NCBI GenBank assembly: GCA_963848955.1
Contig: CAWKFQ010000017.1
Location: 310,001 to 374,000 of the forward strand
Source: DASUPK01 sp963848955
GTDB taxonomy: Bacteria > Actinomycetota > Thermoleophilia > Solirubrobacterales > 70-9
DNA: 64,000 nucleotides
Reading direction: 5' to 3'
How positions within the stretch are numbered: the first letter of the stretch is position 1; every line of letters begins with the position of its first letter. Of this stretch, positions 25,900-34,690 are shown piece by piece. The notes under the pieces are model-generated. The model did no database searches, was not told the DNA's origin, and was given only the letters and a program-made list of their open reading frames with translations. The translations under genes were made by a program, and so were the position numbers.

Positions 25900-25924
25900 G
25901 CAGGTTCGAATCCTGCTCGGGGTG
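25900..25924 (+). other. tRNA 3'-end-like remnant (T arm)
   Basis: GCAGG-TTCGAAT-CCTGC is a perfect 5-bp T arm with the canonical loop, followed by TCGGGGTG, which has the length of an acceptor 3' strand. Upstream there is no complementary 5' acceptor strand nor a convincing D arm, so no intact tRNA is present. It may be an attachment-site leftover of an integration event, or coincidence. Confidence 0.3.
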
Positions 25925-25960
25925 CTCGCGGTGTCGGGCCGGGCGTGGAATAGTCAGCCC

Positions 25961-27508
25961 GTGTCATCGACCCCGATGATCGAGCTGAGGGCCGGCGGGC
26001 TCACGCTCCCAGAGGTCGTGGCGGTCGCCCGGGAGGGCGCCCAGGCCGAGCTCATGGACGATGCACGCGACGCGATGGCCGAGAGCGCCGCGATCGTCGA
26101 GCGGCTGGCCTCCTCCCCTGAGCCCACCTATGGCGTCTCCACGGGCTTCGGCTCGCTCGCGACGACGCCGATCCCCGCGGATCGCCGAGAGGAGCTGCAG
26201 CGGGCGCTGATCCGCTCGCACGCCGGCGGCATGGGAGAGCCGGTGGAGCGGGAGGTCGTGCGGGCGATGATGGTGCTGCGGGCCCGGTCGCTCGCCCTGG
26301 GCTACTCGGGGGCCAGGCCGGAGGTCGCCGAGGTGATCCTGCGGATCCTGCATGCCGGGATCACGCCCGTGGTGCCTGAGCACGGATCCCTCGGCGCCAG
26401 CGGCGACCTCGCTCCGCTGGCGCACTGCGCCCTCGCCCTGATCGGTGAGGGTGAGGTCGTGGACGCCGACGGGCGGCGGCGTCCCGCCGCCGAGGCTCTG
26501 GCCGAGGCCGGGATCCAGCCGCTGACGCTGCGCGCGAAGGAGGGCCTGGCGCTGATCAACGGGACCGACGGCATCCTCGGCATGCTGGTGCTCGCCATCT
26601 GGGATCTGCGGTCGCTGTTGCGCGTCGCCGATTTGACGGCCGCGATGTCCGTGGAGGCCCTGCTGGGAACCGACCGCGCCTTCGCGCAGGACCTGATCGC
26701 CCTCCGCGCGCAGCCGGGGCAGGCGGTGAGCGCCGCCAACCTGCGCCGGCTGCTCGACGGCTCGCCGATCGTCGCCAGCCACCGCGAGGACGACCCCCGC
26801 GTCCAGGACGCCTACTCGCTGCGCTGCGCCCCGCAGGTGAACGGCGCCGCCCGGGATGCCCTCGGCTACGCCGATCGCGTGGCGAAGGAGGAGCTCCGCT
26901 CCGCGATTGACAATCCGATGGTGCTCCCCGACGGCCGCGTCGAGTCATGCGGGAACTTCCACGGCGCGCCCCTCGCCCTGGCCTGCGACCTGCTCGCCAT
27001 GGCGGTGGCGGACACGGGCGCGATCGCCGAGCGGCGGACGGACCGGCTGCTCGACGCGAGTCGCTCGGAGGGCCTCCCGCCGTTCCTGGCCGAGGACCCG
27101 GGAGTCGATTCGGGGCTGATGATCGCCCAGTACACCCAGGCCGCGATGGTCGCCGAGAATCGCCGGCTGGCGTCCCCGGCCGGCGTCGACTCGCTGCCCA
27201 CGAGCGCGATGCAGGAGGACCACGTCTCGATGGGCTGGGGGGCCGCACGGAAGCTGCGGGCGGCCCTTGCCAATCTCCGTCGGATCCTCGCCGTCGAGGC
27301 GGCCTGCGCGGCGCGAGGGCTCGAGCTGCGTGCTCCACTGGAGCCCGGGGCGGGTACGGGCGCGGCCCTGGCGGCGATCCGAGCCGCGGGCGTCCCGGGG
27401 CCGGGACCGGACCGTCACCTCGCTCCCGAGCTCGAGGCGATGGAGCGCCTGGTCGCCAGCGGCGAGCTCATTGGCGCGGTCGAGGACGCGATCGGGGAGC
27501 TGCGGTGA
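25961..27508 (+). CDS. hutH: Histidine ammonia-lyase
   Basis: 515 aa from GTG 25961; ATG at 25976 is the alternative. An AATAGT element 6 nt before the GTG suggests a leaderless start. The MIO-forming Ala-Ser-Gly is in GSLGASGDLAPLAHCALALI; other family signatures are YGVSTGFGSLATTP, NGTDGILGMLVLAIWDLRSL, QDAYSLRCAPQVNGAARDAL and the SMGWGAARKL region near the end. It deaminates L-histidine to urocanate in the cytoplasm, the first step of the hut pathway. First gene of the operon; its stop overlaps the GTG of hutU (GTGA), so the two are coupled. Confidence 0.96.
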   Translation: MSSTPMIELRAGGLTLPEVVAVAREGAQAELMDDARDAMAESAAIVERLASSPEPTYGVSTGFGSLATTPIPADRREELQRALIRSHAGGMGEPVEREVVRAMMVLRARSLALGYSGARPEVAEVILRILHAGITPVVPEHGSLGASGDLAPLAHCALALIGEGEVVDADGRRRPAAEALAEAGIQPLTLRAKEGLALINGTDGILGMLVLAIWDLRSLLRVADLTAAMSVEALLGTDRAFAQDLIALRAQPGQAVSAANLRRLLDGSPIVASHREDDPRVQDAYSLRCAPQVNGAARDALGYADRVAKEELRSAIDNPMVLPDGRVESCGNFHGAPLALACDLLAMAVADTGAIAERRTDRLLDASRSEGLPPFLAEDPGVDSGLMIAQYTQAAMVAENRRLASPAGVDSLPTSAMQEDHVSMGWGAARKLRAALANLRRILAVEAACAARGLELRAPLEPGAGTGAALAAIRAAGVPGPGPDRHLAPELEAMERLVASGELIGAVEDAIGELR

Positions 27509-29166
27509 GCGGCCCTCGCCCGGTCCGTGCCCCGCGGGGCACAGAGCTCTCCTGCCGGGGCTGGCAGCAGGAGGCGGCCATGCGGATGCTGATGAACAAC
27601 CTCGATCCCGAGGTCGCCGAGAACCCCGACGAGCTGGTCGTCTATGGAGGCAGGGGGCGCGCGGCGCGTTCCTGGGATGCCTTCGACGCGATCGTCCGGA
27701 CGCTGCGCGAGCTGGGCGACGACGAGACGCTGCTCGTCCAGTCGGGCAAGCCGGTTGGGGTCTTCCGCACCCACGAGTGGTCCCCGCGGGTCCTGATCGC
27801 CAACTCGAATCTGGTCGGCGAGTGGGACAACTGGGACGAGTTTCGCCGGCTCGAGGCCGAGGGCCTGACGATGTACGGCCAGATGACGGCCGGGTCGTGG
27901 ATCTACATCGGGACCCAGGGGATCGTCCAGGGGACCTACGAGTGCTTCGCGGAGATCGCCCGGCGCCGCTTCGCCGGGTCGCTGGCGGGCACGATCTCCC
28001 TGACGGCGGGGCTGGGCGGCATGGGCGGGGCGCAGCCGCTGGCGATCACGATGAACGGGGGCGTCGCCCTCTGCATCGAGATCGACGCCGCCCACCTGCG
28101 ACGGCGGATCGAGACCGGCTACCTCGACGAGGAGGCCGACGGCCTCGAGGACGCGATCGCCCGGTGCAGAGCGGCGAAGAGCGAGCGCCGCCCGGTCAGC
28201 ATCGGGCTCGTCGCCAACGCGGCCGACGCGCTGCCCGAGCTTCAGAGGGCGGGGTTCGAGGCAGACATCGTCACCGACCAGACGAGCGCCCACGATCCAC
28301 TCAATGGCTACGTGCCGAACCTGATGTCGCTCGAGGAGGCGCTGGTGCTTCGGCAGGAGAACCCCGAGGAGTACGTACGACGTTCCCGGGCCGCGATCGC
28401 CGCGCATTGCGCCGCGATGGTCGGCTTCCTCGACGCCGGGGCCGAGGTCTTCGACTACGGCAACAGCCTGCGCGCCGAGGCAGAGCTGGGCGGCTTCGAG
28501 CGGGCCTTCGCGTACCCGGGCTTCGTCCCCGCCTACATCCGGCCGCTGTTCTGCGACGGCAAGGGCCCCTTCCGCTGGGTCGCCCTCTCCGGTGATCCGG
28601 CGGACATCGAGGCCACCGATCGGGCCGTGCTCGAGGAGATCCCCGACGACGAGCCGCTGCGGCGCTGGATCGAGCTCGCCGCGGAGAAGATCACCTACCA
28701 GGGCCTGCCGGCGCGCATCTGCTGGGCCGGGTACGGCGAGAGGGCCAGGCTCGGTGTGCGCTTCAACGAGCTGGTCAGGTCCGGCGAGGTCTCCGCCCCG
28801 ATCGTGATCGGCCGCGACCACCTCGACTCCGGCTCGGTCGCCTCCCCATACCGCGAGACGGAGTCGATGGCCGACGGCTCCGACCCGATCGCCGACTGGC
28901 CGCTCCTGAACGCGCTGGTCAACACCGCCTCGGGCGCCTCCTGGGTGAGCATCCACGACGGCGGCGGGGTCGGGATCGGGCGGTCGCTTCACGCGGGCAT
29001 GGTCTGCGTCGCGGATGGGACGGATCTCGCGGCGGAGAAACTCGAGCGGGTGCTGACCAGCGACCCCGGGACCGGTGTGATGCGACACGCGGATGCCGGA
29101 TACGAGCGGGCGATCGCCGTCGCCGCCGAGCGGGGCGTGCGGTTGCCGATGCGGGACGGCGAGTGA
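27505..29166 (+). CDS. hutU: Urocanate hydratase
   Basis: 553 aa from the GTG at 27505, which overlaps the hutH stop and gives the family's usual opening SGPRPVRAPRGTELSC followed by GWQQEAAMRMLMNNLDPEVA. Urocanase landmarks: GQMTAGSWIYIGTQGIVQGT (NAD-binding), TISLTAGLGGMGGAQPLAIT, the catalytic-Cys neighbourhood AYIRPLFCDGKGPFRWVALS and SIHDGGGVGIGRSLHAGMV. The length is normal. It converts urocanate to 4-imidazolone-5-propionate. Coupled to hutH upstream and, by another GTGA overlap, to the deformylase homologue downstream. A long open frame on the opposite strand is a composition shadow. Confidence 0.97.
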   Translation: MSGPRPVRAPRGTELSCRGWQQEAAMRMLMNNLDPEVAENPDELVVYGGRGRAARSWDAFDAIVRTLRELGDDETLLVQSGKPVGVFRTHEWSPRVLIANSNLVGEWDNWDEFRRLEAEGLTMYGQMTAGSWIYIGTQGIVQGTYECFAEIARRRFAGSLAGTISLTAGLGGMGGAQPLAITMNGGVALCIEIDAAHLRRRIETGYLDEEADGLEDAIARCRAAKSERRPVSIGLVANAADALPELQRAGFEADIVTDQTSAHDPLNGYVPNLMSLEEALVLRQENPEEYVRRSRAAIAAHCAAMVGFLDAGAEVFDYGNSLRAEAELGGFERAFAYPGFVPAYIRPLFCDGKGPFRWVALSGDPADIEATDRAVLEEIPDDEPLRRWIELAAEKITYQGLPARICWAGYGERARLGVRFNELVRSGEVSAPIVIGRDHLDSGSVASPYRETESMADGSDPIADWPLLNALVNTASGASWVSIHDGGGVGIGRSLHAGMVCVADGTDLAAEKLERVLTSDPGTGVMRHADAGYERAIAVAAERGVRLPMRDGE

Positions 29167-29738
29167 GCGTTCGCGAGGTCGTTGAGATCGGCGATCCCGT
29201 GCTGCGCGAGCGCGCCAGAGAGCTGAGCCCCGAGGAGATCGCCTCCCCCGCGATCCAGAGGCTGATCGACGACCTGATTGAGACCAAGCGGGCGATGCAC
29301 GGCGCCGGGATCGCTGCGAACCAGGTGGGCGAGCCGATGCGTGTCGCGATCGTCGAGGTGGAGGAGCGAAATCCTCGCTATCCGTACAAGCCTCCGGTCC
29401 CGCTGACGGTGATGGTCAACCCCACCATCGAGCCGCTCGGCGACGAGACGGTCGAGATCAACGAGGGCTGCCTCTCGGTGCCCGACCTGCGGGGCAGCCT
29501 CCCGCGCCACCTCGCCGTCCGGGTCCGATTTCTCGATCGCGAGGGCGGCGAGCACGATGAGGTCAAACGCGGGCTGACCGCCGGCACCTTCCAGCACGAG
29601 GTGGATCACCTCGACGGCGTCCTCTTCGTCGATCGGGCGGATCCGCGGACCTTCGCCACCTGGGAGCAGTTCGACCGCCACCAGCGCGACGAATTCGTCC
29701 GCCGAGTCGCTCGGCTCGCGGAAGAGCCGGAATCGTGA
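29163..29738 (+). CDS. def: Peptide-deformylase homologue embedded in the hut operon
   Basis: 191 aa, GTG start overlapping the hutU stop. All three deformylase motifs are intact: GAGIAANQVG (47-56), EGCLSVPDLRG (101-111, Cys metal ligand) and QHEVDHLDG (144-152, HExxH metal site). There is an insert relative to the E. coli enzyme, EERNPRYPYKPPVPLTVMVN, seen in the subgroup with LRG after EGCLS. Neighbours are hutU and hutF, both coupled by GTGA; no fmt is nearby as would be usual for housekeeping def. Because HutF yields N-formylglutamate and no hutG is present, this enzyme may deformylate N-formylglutamate. The family assignment is sure; the substrate is inference. Confidence 0.93.
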   Translation: MSVREVVEIGDPVLRERARELSPEEIASPAIQRLIDDLIETKRAMHGAGIAANQVGEPMRVAIVEVEERNPRYPYKPPVPLTVMVNPTIEPLGDETVEINEGCLSVPDLRGSLPRHLAVRVRFLDREGGEHDEVKRGLTAGTFQHEVDHLDGVLFVDRADPRTFATWEQFDRHQRDEFVRRVARLAEEPES

Positions 29739-31083
29739 GCGCCGAGCCGGCGAGGGCCCTCTGGTGCGAGCTTGCCTGGCTCGGCGGGGAGAGGGCGGAG
29801 GCGGACGTTCTGGTCGAGCTGGACGGCGAGCGGATCGCTTCGGTCGCCGCAGGAGTGCCCAGCCCTCCCGCTGAGGCGACCTCATTGCGCGGCCTGACGA
29901 TCCCGGGATTGGCCAACGCCCACTCTCACGCCTTCCAGCGGGCGTTGCGCGGGCGCACCCAGGCCGAGCGCGGGGATTTCTGGGTCTGGAGACGGCGGAT
30001 GTACGAGATCGCCGAGCAGATCGACCCGGACCGCTACCTCGCCCTGGCCCGGGCGACCTTCGGGGAAATGGCGCTGGCCGGCATCACGGCCGTGGGGGAG
30101 TTCCACTACCTCCACCACGGGCCCGGCGGCGCCCGCTACGACGACCCGAACGCGCTCGGTAAGGCCGTGATTTTCGCCGCTCGCGAGGCCGGGATCCGCA
30201 TCACGCTGCTCGACACCTGTTACCTGCACGGAGGGATCGGCCAGCAGGCGGAGGGAGTCCAGCTTCGGTTCTCCGACGGCAGCGCCGAGGCCTGGGCGGA
30301 GCGGGTGGATCAGCTCAAGCCGGACGACGGGGCGCGAGTCGGTGCCGCGATCCACAGCGTGCGCGCCGTCGACCCTGACGCCGCGGCCCGGACCTCGGCG
30401 TTTGCCGCCGAGCGGTCCTGGCCTCTCCACGCCCACGTCTCCGAGCAGCTCGCCGAGAACGAGGACTGCGCCGCGGCCTACGGCAGGAGCCCGACCGCGC
30501 TGCTTGCCGAAGCGGGGGCCCTCTCGAGGCGGTTCACCGCCGTTCACGCCACCCATCTGGACTCTGCCGACATCGACCTGCTCGGCGGCCGCGGGTGCGG
30601 AGTCTGTCTCTGCCCGACCACGGAGCGTGACCTCGCCGATGGCGTCGGGCCCGCTCGCCGTCTGGCGGAGGCCGGAGCGCGGCTTTCTCTCGGCACCGAC
30701 TCCCACGCGCTGATCGACGTGTTCGAGGAGGCTCGGGCGGTGGAGCTCGACGAGCGCCTCGAAAGCGGGATGCGTGGAGGCCACTCCGCCGGCCGGGCTG
30801 CTCGACGCCGCGACCGGGGAGGGTTGTGCGGCCATCGGCTGGCCCGAGGCCGGCGCGATCGCGGCGCAGGGGCTCGCAGACCTCGTGACGGTCGGGCCTG
30901 GACGGGGTGCGCCTGGCGGGTACCTCCGCCGATCACGCCCTCGAGTCACTGGTCTTCGCGGCGGGCGCCGCTGACGTGCGCGACGTGATGGTCGGAGGCC
31001 GATTCGTCGTCCGGGATGGCGCTCACCTCGGCATGGACGTGGCCGCCGAGCTCAGCGAGGCGATCTCGGGGCTGCCGGCATGA
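29735..31083 (+). CDS. hutF: Formimidoylglutamate deiminase (two frameshifts)
   Basis: GTG at 29735 overlaps the def stop. Amidohydrolase-family signatures in HutF order: NAHSHAFQRALRGRTQAERG (HxH metal ligands), GEFHYLHHGPGGARYDDPNA, GAAIHSVRAVDPDA, WPLHAHVSEQLAENEDC, VHATHLD and LGTDSHALIDVFEEARAVEL. The frame changes near 30765 and 30895; the restored end reads PAGLLDAATGEGCAAIGWPE and DVMVGGRFVVRDGAHLGMDV, stopping at 31083 and overlapping the hutI ATG. About 448 aa, normal for HutF. It hydrolyses N-formimino-L-glutamate to N-formyl-L-glutamate and ammonia, the five-step hut route that requires a formylglutamate deformylase. Confidence 0.88.
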
Positions 31084-32259
31084 GCTCGCTGGCAATCGAG
31101 AACATCGGCCTGCTGGTGACCAACGATCCCTCGGCGGGCGAGGGGCCGTTGGGAATCATCCGCGACGCGAGCCTGGTGTTCGAGGAAGATCGTGTGGTCG
31201 CGGTGGAGCGAGGAGGCGCAGCGGCCGACAGCAGCTTCGACGCCGGCGGCCGCTGCGTGATCCCGGGTTTCGTCGACAGCCACACCCATCTGGTCTTCGC
31301 CGGAGATCGGGCCGAGGAGTTCGCCGCGCGGATGGCCGGAAGGCCGTATGAGGCGAGCGGCATCAGGGTCACGACCGAGGCCACCCGGGCGGCCACCGAC
31401 GATCAGCTGCGCGCGCTGGCCACCCGCCGCAGGGCGGAGGGGCTGCGCGCGGGGATCACCCATCTCGAGATCAAGTCCGGGTACGGGCTCGACGTCGAGA
31501 ACGAGCGGCGGCTGTGCGGGATCGCCGCCGAGCTCACCGACGACGTCACCTTCCTCGGCGCGCACGCGGTGCCGCAGGAGTACGAGGGCCGGGCCGACGA
31601 CTACGTCGCTCTGGTCTGCGGTGAGATGCTCGAGGCGTGCGCGCCCTTGGCGCGCTGGATCGACGTCTTCTGCGAGCGAGGCGCGTTCGACGCCGAGCAG
31701 TCACGGGCGGTGCTCGAGGCCGGCCGGTCGGCCGGACTCGGCCTTCGCGTGCACGGCAACCAGCTCGGCCCGGGTCCCGGGATCGGCCTGGCGGTCGAGA
31801 TGGAAGCGGCCTCGGTCGATCACTGCACCTACTTCGACGACGCCGACATCGAGGCCCTCGCCTCGAGCGACACGGTGGCGACCTTCCTTCCCGCCGACGG
31901 ACTTCTCGACCCGGCAGCCGTATCCCGACACCCGCAGGATGATCGATGGCGGCGCCCGGGTCGCGATCGCGACCAACACGAATCCCGGATCGAGCAACAC
32001 CACTTCGATGAGCTTCTGCCTCGCCCTCGCCGTCCGTGACCTGAGGATGACCATCGACGAGGCGCTGGAGGCCGCCACGCTGGGGGGCGCCAGGGCGCTT
32101 GGCCGGGACGACGTCGGCCGTCTGACACCCGGCGCCACGGCCGATGCCGTCGTCCTCGACGCACCGTCCTACATCGACCTCGTCTACCGCCCCGGCGTGC
32201 CGCTCATCGGGGCGAGCTTCGTCGCCGGCAGGGAAGCCTGGCGATCTTCACTCGTGTAA
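31080..32259 (+). CDS. hutI: Imidazolonepropionase (one frameshift)
   Basis: ATG at 31080 overlaps the hutF stop. About 392 aa once the frame is restored near 31893, where the sequence GCCGACGG carries one base too many to give the family's FLPATDFSTRQPYPDTR. Signatures: IPGFVDSHTHLVFAGDRAEE, THLEIKSGYGLDVENERRL, TFLGAHAVPQEY, LRVHGNQLGPGPGIGLAVEM, SVDHCTYFDDADIEAL and VAIATNTNPGSSNTTSMSFC. It hydrolyses imidazolone-5-propionate to N-formimino-L-glutamate using a metal centre. Last enzyme gene of the hut operon. Catalytic residues are all present, so I treat the frame break as a sequence error. Confidence 0.93.
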
Positions 32260-32284
32260 ATCCGGGGAGTGATAGGACTACCCG

Positions 32285-32698
32285 GTGATCTCGACCGTCG
32301 CGGTGGGCACGGATGGCTCTGAGACGGCGAGCGAGGCGGTCAAGCAGGCGGCGGAGTTCGCGCGCCGCTTCGACGCCAAGCTGGTCCTCCTGAGCGCGTT
32401 CAAGAACGAGCCTCCGCCCACGGGCACGGACGAGGCGCAGTGGGCCTACAGCCCGGCGGCGCAGCTTCGGGAGATCCTCGCCCGGACCGAGACCGAGATG
32501 AACGAGCAGGGAATCGAGTGCACGACGATGGTCGACGAGGGCGACCCCGGTGACGTGCTGGTCCGGCTCGCCGATGACTGCGGCGCCGACGTCCTCGTGA
32601 TCGGGAACAAGGGCATGCAGCGCAGGGTGCTCGGCAGCGTGCCGAAGTCAGTCGCTCACAACGCCGACTGCTCGGTCTTCGTCGTCAAGACGACCTAG
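32285..32698 (+). CDS. Universal stress protein A domain
   Basis: 137 aa from GTG. VAVGTDGSETASEAVKQAAE opens the UspA fold and VLVIGNKGMQRRVLGSVPKS is the G-2x-G-9x-G(S/T) ATP-binding loop. The single-domain size is typical. It starts 25 nt after hutI with a TAGGAC element shortly before the GTG, so it may have its own promoter. It ends before a strong terminator. Probably an ATP-binding stress protein in the cytoplasm; no specific partner is indicated. Confidence 0.93.
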   Translation: MISTVAVGTDGSETASEAVKQAAEFARRFDAKLVLLSAFKNEPPPTGTDEAQWAYSPAAQLREILARTETEMNEQGIECTTMVDEGDPGDVLVRLADDCGADVLVIGNKGMQRRVLGSVPKSVAHNADCSVFVVKTT

Positions 32699-32776
32699 CC
32701 GGCTGGACGCTGTCAGCGCTTGGAGAGCGCAACCCCGCGCCCGTGGGCGATGTCGGGATCAGCTGGACAGGCAATG

Positions 32777-32808
32777 GGACGGGCCCGGGATTTCGCCCGG
32801 GCCCGTCC
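32777..32808. terminator. Strong hairpin between convergent genes
   Basis: GGACGGGCCCGGG-ATTTCG-CCCGGGCCCGTCC: a perfect 13-bp stem with a 6-nt loop, between the usp gene and the convergent DUF839 gene. There is no T-run, but as a symmetrical hairpin it can serve both directions. Confidence 0.75.
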
Positions 32809-32836
32809 TCGGTGAGGCACCTGCGCGGAGAGGGCG

Positions 32837-34546
32837 CTAGTGCCCGTGCTTCTCCTTGTTGTGGCGAACCAGAACCTCGTAGGTCGGGTTATCGCCGTGC
32901 TGCTGGGTGTAGAACCAACGCCACTGCCCTTCGCTTAGATCGGGCACCTCGTTGCCAAGGATGCCGTCGACACCGGAATCGCCGTCCGAGACGTAGATGC
33001 CGGTGGTCTCGTTGTCACCGTCGTTCTTGCCGAACCCGGTCGGGGTCGCGCTGCCGTCGAGCGTCGCCGACGCATCACGGCCCAGGGCCAGCCAGCGGAC
33101 GGGGCGGTTGGCCGGATCCGAGTAGTCGCGCGTAACGTCCCACGTGAACGCGGAGTCCAGCGCGTTGAGCTGCGTGTGCAGACCGTCACCCATGTCCTGA
33201 CCGAACGTGATGATGTTCTTCGACAGGAATGTGACGTTGTCCAACGAGCTGTGCGCTCCATCCGGCTTGTAGAACAGCGACAGCGTGCCGGTGTCGGCAC
33301 CCGGCCCGCTCTGGCTGAGCTTCATGATCGAGCCCCAACCGCCGGCGGTGTCATTCTCCGGGCTGTTCGCGTTCGTGTCTCCGGTCTCGTCGAAGAAGAA
33401 CTGCTTGAAATCGGCGCCGGGCCGGAAGACGCCGTTCTCCGGTCGCTTGAACGGAGTCCCGACGTTGCCGTTGTGAGTCGGCAGCGGCGTCTTGGCGAGG
33501 GTGTTTGCGTTGAACGGCGTCGTCCCGTCGACGGCGGTGTCGTGAATGGTCACCCACCGGGTCTGGAACATGTTCCCGTACGTATGCAGGGCAACCTGGT
33601 CAGGGTTGTTGAGAGCAGCCTCGCTCTCGAACGTTATCGGCTGATGCGCCGCGTTCAGGACCTGGAGCACCTGCAGCTTCCCGTTCGCGAGGTCACCCTT
33701 GTGAGCTGGGACGTAGCGGTAGAGGAAGCTGTTCGGGCGCCGCGCGACCGTGCACTGCGGCGGCGGGGTGCCCGAATTGCTGCACGTGGCCGATCCGGCC
33801 GGCGGCTTGTTCGAACCGCCGATGTCCTCGGCGATCCAGAGGTTGCCCCGGTCGTCGTTCTGGATCCCTTCGTAGCCGCCGCGGCCGAGCGCGCCCGAGA
33901 CGTCGGTGACGGTTGGCGGCAAGCCCGGGGTCGCTGCATACGTCGGCGCGGCGGTGTTCTCCGTGGTGAAGAGGAGGCGTTGCGCCCACGGGTCCCAGGT
34001 GGAGCCGTCGATCGTCGTGATCTGGTTCCCGTTCGCGTCCTGCGTCGCCAGGAGCGTCACCCGATGGGCGGCGTCGGCGTCGAGGTTGATCCGGGTGATG
34101 TAGCCGGCGCCTCCGGCGCCGCTCTCATGGCCCTGGAACAGGAAATGCGACCCGTAGTCGTAGTTCGGGTCGGCGCCGGACAGGCCGTGCTTGAAGGTCA
34201 GGTACGTGTTCTTGTCCGGCTCGGTCTTGTGCGCCTCAACCGGATTGGTCGTAGTTGGGACCATCACCGGCTCACCCGCCGAGTTCACGGTGTCGTTGTC
34301 GTAGCCGTAGTAGGACGTGAGGGTGGAGGGGTTCTCGAGCTTCGTCGAACCCTGCGCGACCACCAGCTGCCGGAGCTCGGGCGAGAGCTTGCTCGCCGGG
34401 GCAAAGCCGTCCGACTTGGTGTTGGCCGTCAGAACATTCGTCAAGCTGGGATTGCCGGGGGCTGCCGAACCGACCGCCACGAAGATGGCGCCGGTCAGAA
34501 CCGCTCCCCCGACGATCAGGGAGATCAATCGCTTCTTTCTGATCAC
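32837..34546 (-). CDS. Secreted DUF839/PhoX-like protein
   Basis: 569 aa. The GTG at 34546 is preceded by AAAGGAGAAGCAG, a good ribosome-binding site. An N-terminal signal peptide (KKRLISLIVGGAVLTGAIFV, then AVGSAA) targets export. The body has the DUF839 pattern of repeated loops rich in Gly/Asp/Asn: YGYDNDTVNSAGEPVMVP, FKHGLSGADPNYDYGSHFLF, TTIDGSTWDPWAQRLLFTTE, GYEGIQNDDRGNLWIAED and NIITFGQDMGDGLHTQLNAL. PF05787 includes the Ca-dependent phosphatase PhoX, but many members are uncharacterised and I did not see a full set of PhoX metal ligands. It is monocistronic and faces the terminator at 32777. Confidence 0.8.
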   Translation of the reverse strand: MIRKKRLISLIVGGAVLTGAIFVAVGSAAPGNPSLTNVLTANTKSDGFAPASKLSPELRQLVVAQGSTKLENPSTLTSYYGYDNDTVNSAGEPVMVPTTTNPVEAHKTEPDKNTYLTFKHGLSGADPNYDYGSHFLFQGHESGAGGAGYITRINLDADAAHRVTLLATQDANGNQITTIDGSTWDPWAQRLLFTTENTAAPTYAATPGLPPTVTDVSGALGRGGYEGIQNDDRGNLWIAEDIGGSNKPPAGSATCSNSGTPPPQCTVARRPNSFLYRYVPAHKGDLANGKLQVLQVLNAAHQPITFESEAALNNPDQVALHTYGNMFQTRWVTIHDTAVDGTTPFNANTLAKTPLPTHNGNVGTPFKRPENGVFRPGADFKQFFFDETGDTNANSPENDTAGGWGSIMKLSQSGPGADTGTLSLFYKPDGAHSSLDNVTFLSKNIITFGQDMGDGLHTQLNALDSAFTWDVTRDYSDPANRPVRWLALGRDASATLDGSATPTGFGKNDGDNETTGIYVSDGDSGVDGILGNEVPDLSEGQWRWFYTQQHGDNPTYEVLVRHNKEKHGH

Positions 34547-34690
34547 CTGCTTCTCCTTTCTTCGAAGTCATCGCGCCGGACCAGCGCCGACACGGAGAGG
34601 CGGCGAATCTAGGCAGATGCCGACGGCGACCGGTTAACGAGGTGGTTCCCGGACGTATCGATTTTGTGAATCGGAGGTGAGCGGGCGGGC

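Noticed and set aside
25822..25924. A full tRNA, possibly selenocysteine-like (loop CCTCAAC with TCA in the middle)
   Set aside because: The D- and anticodon-like hairpins can be drawn, but the acceptor stem does not pair and position 33 is not T. Only the T arm is convincing.
27415..29088. 557-codon open frame antisense to hutU
   Set aside because: Same reasoning; hutU is complete and coupled to its neighbours.
32837..34546. Naming the DUF839 protein phoX
   Set aside because: The family is clear, but I could not confirm the full set of PhoX iron/calcium ligands by eye.
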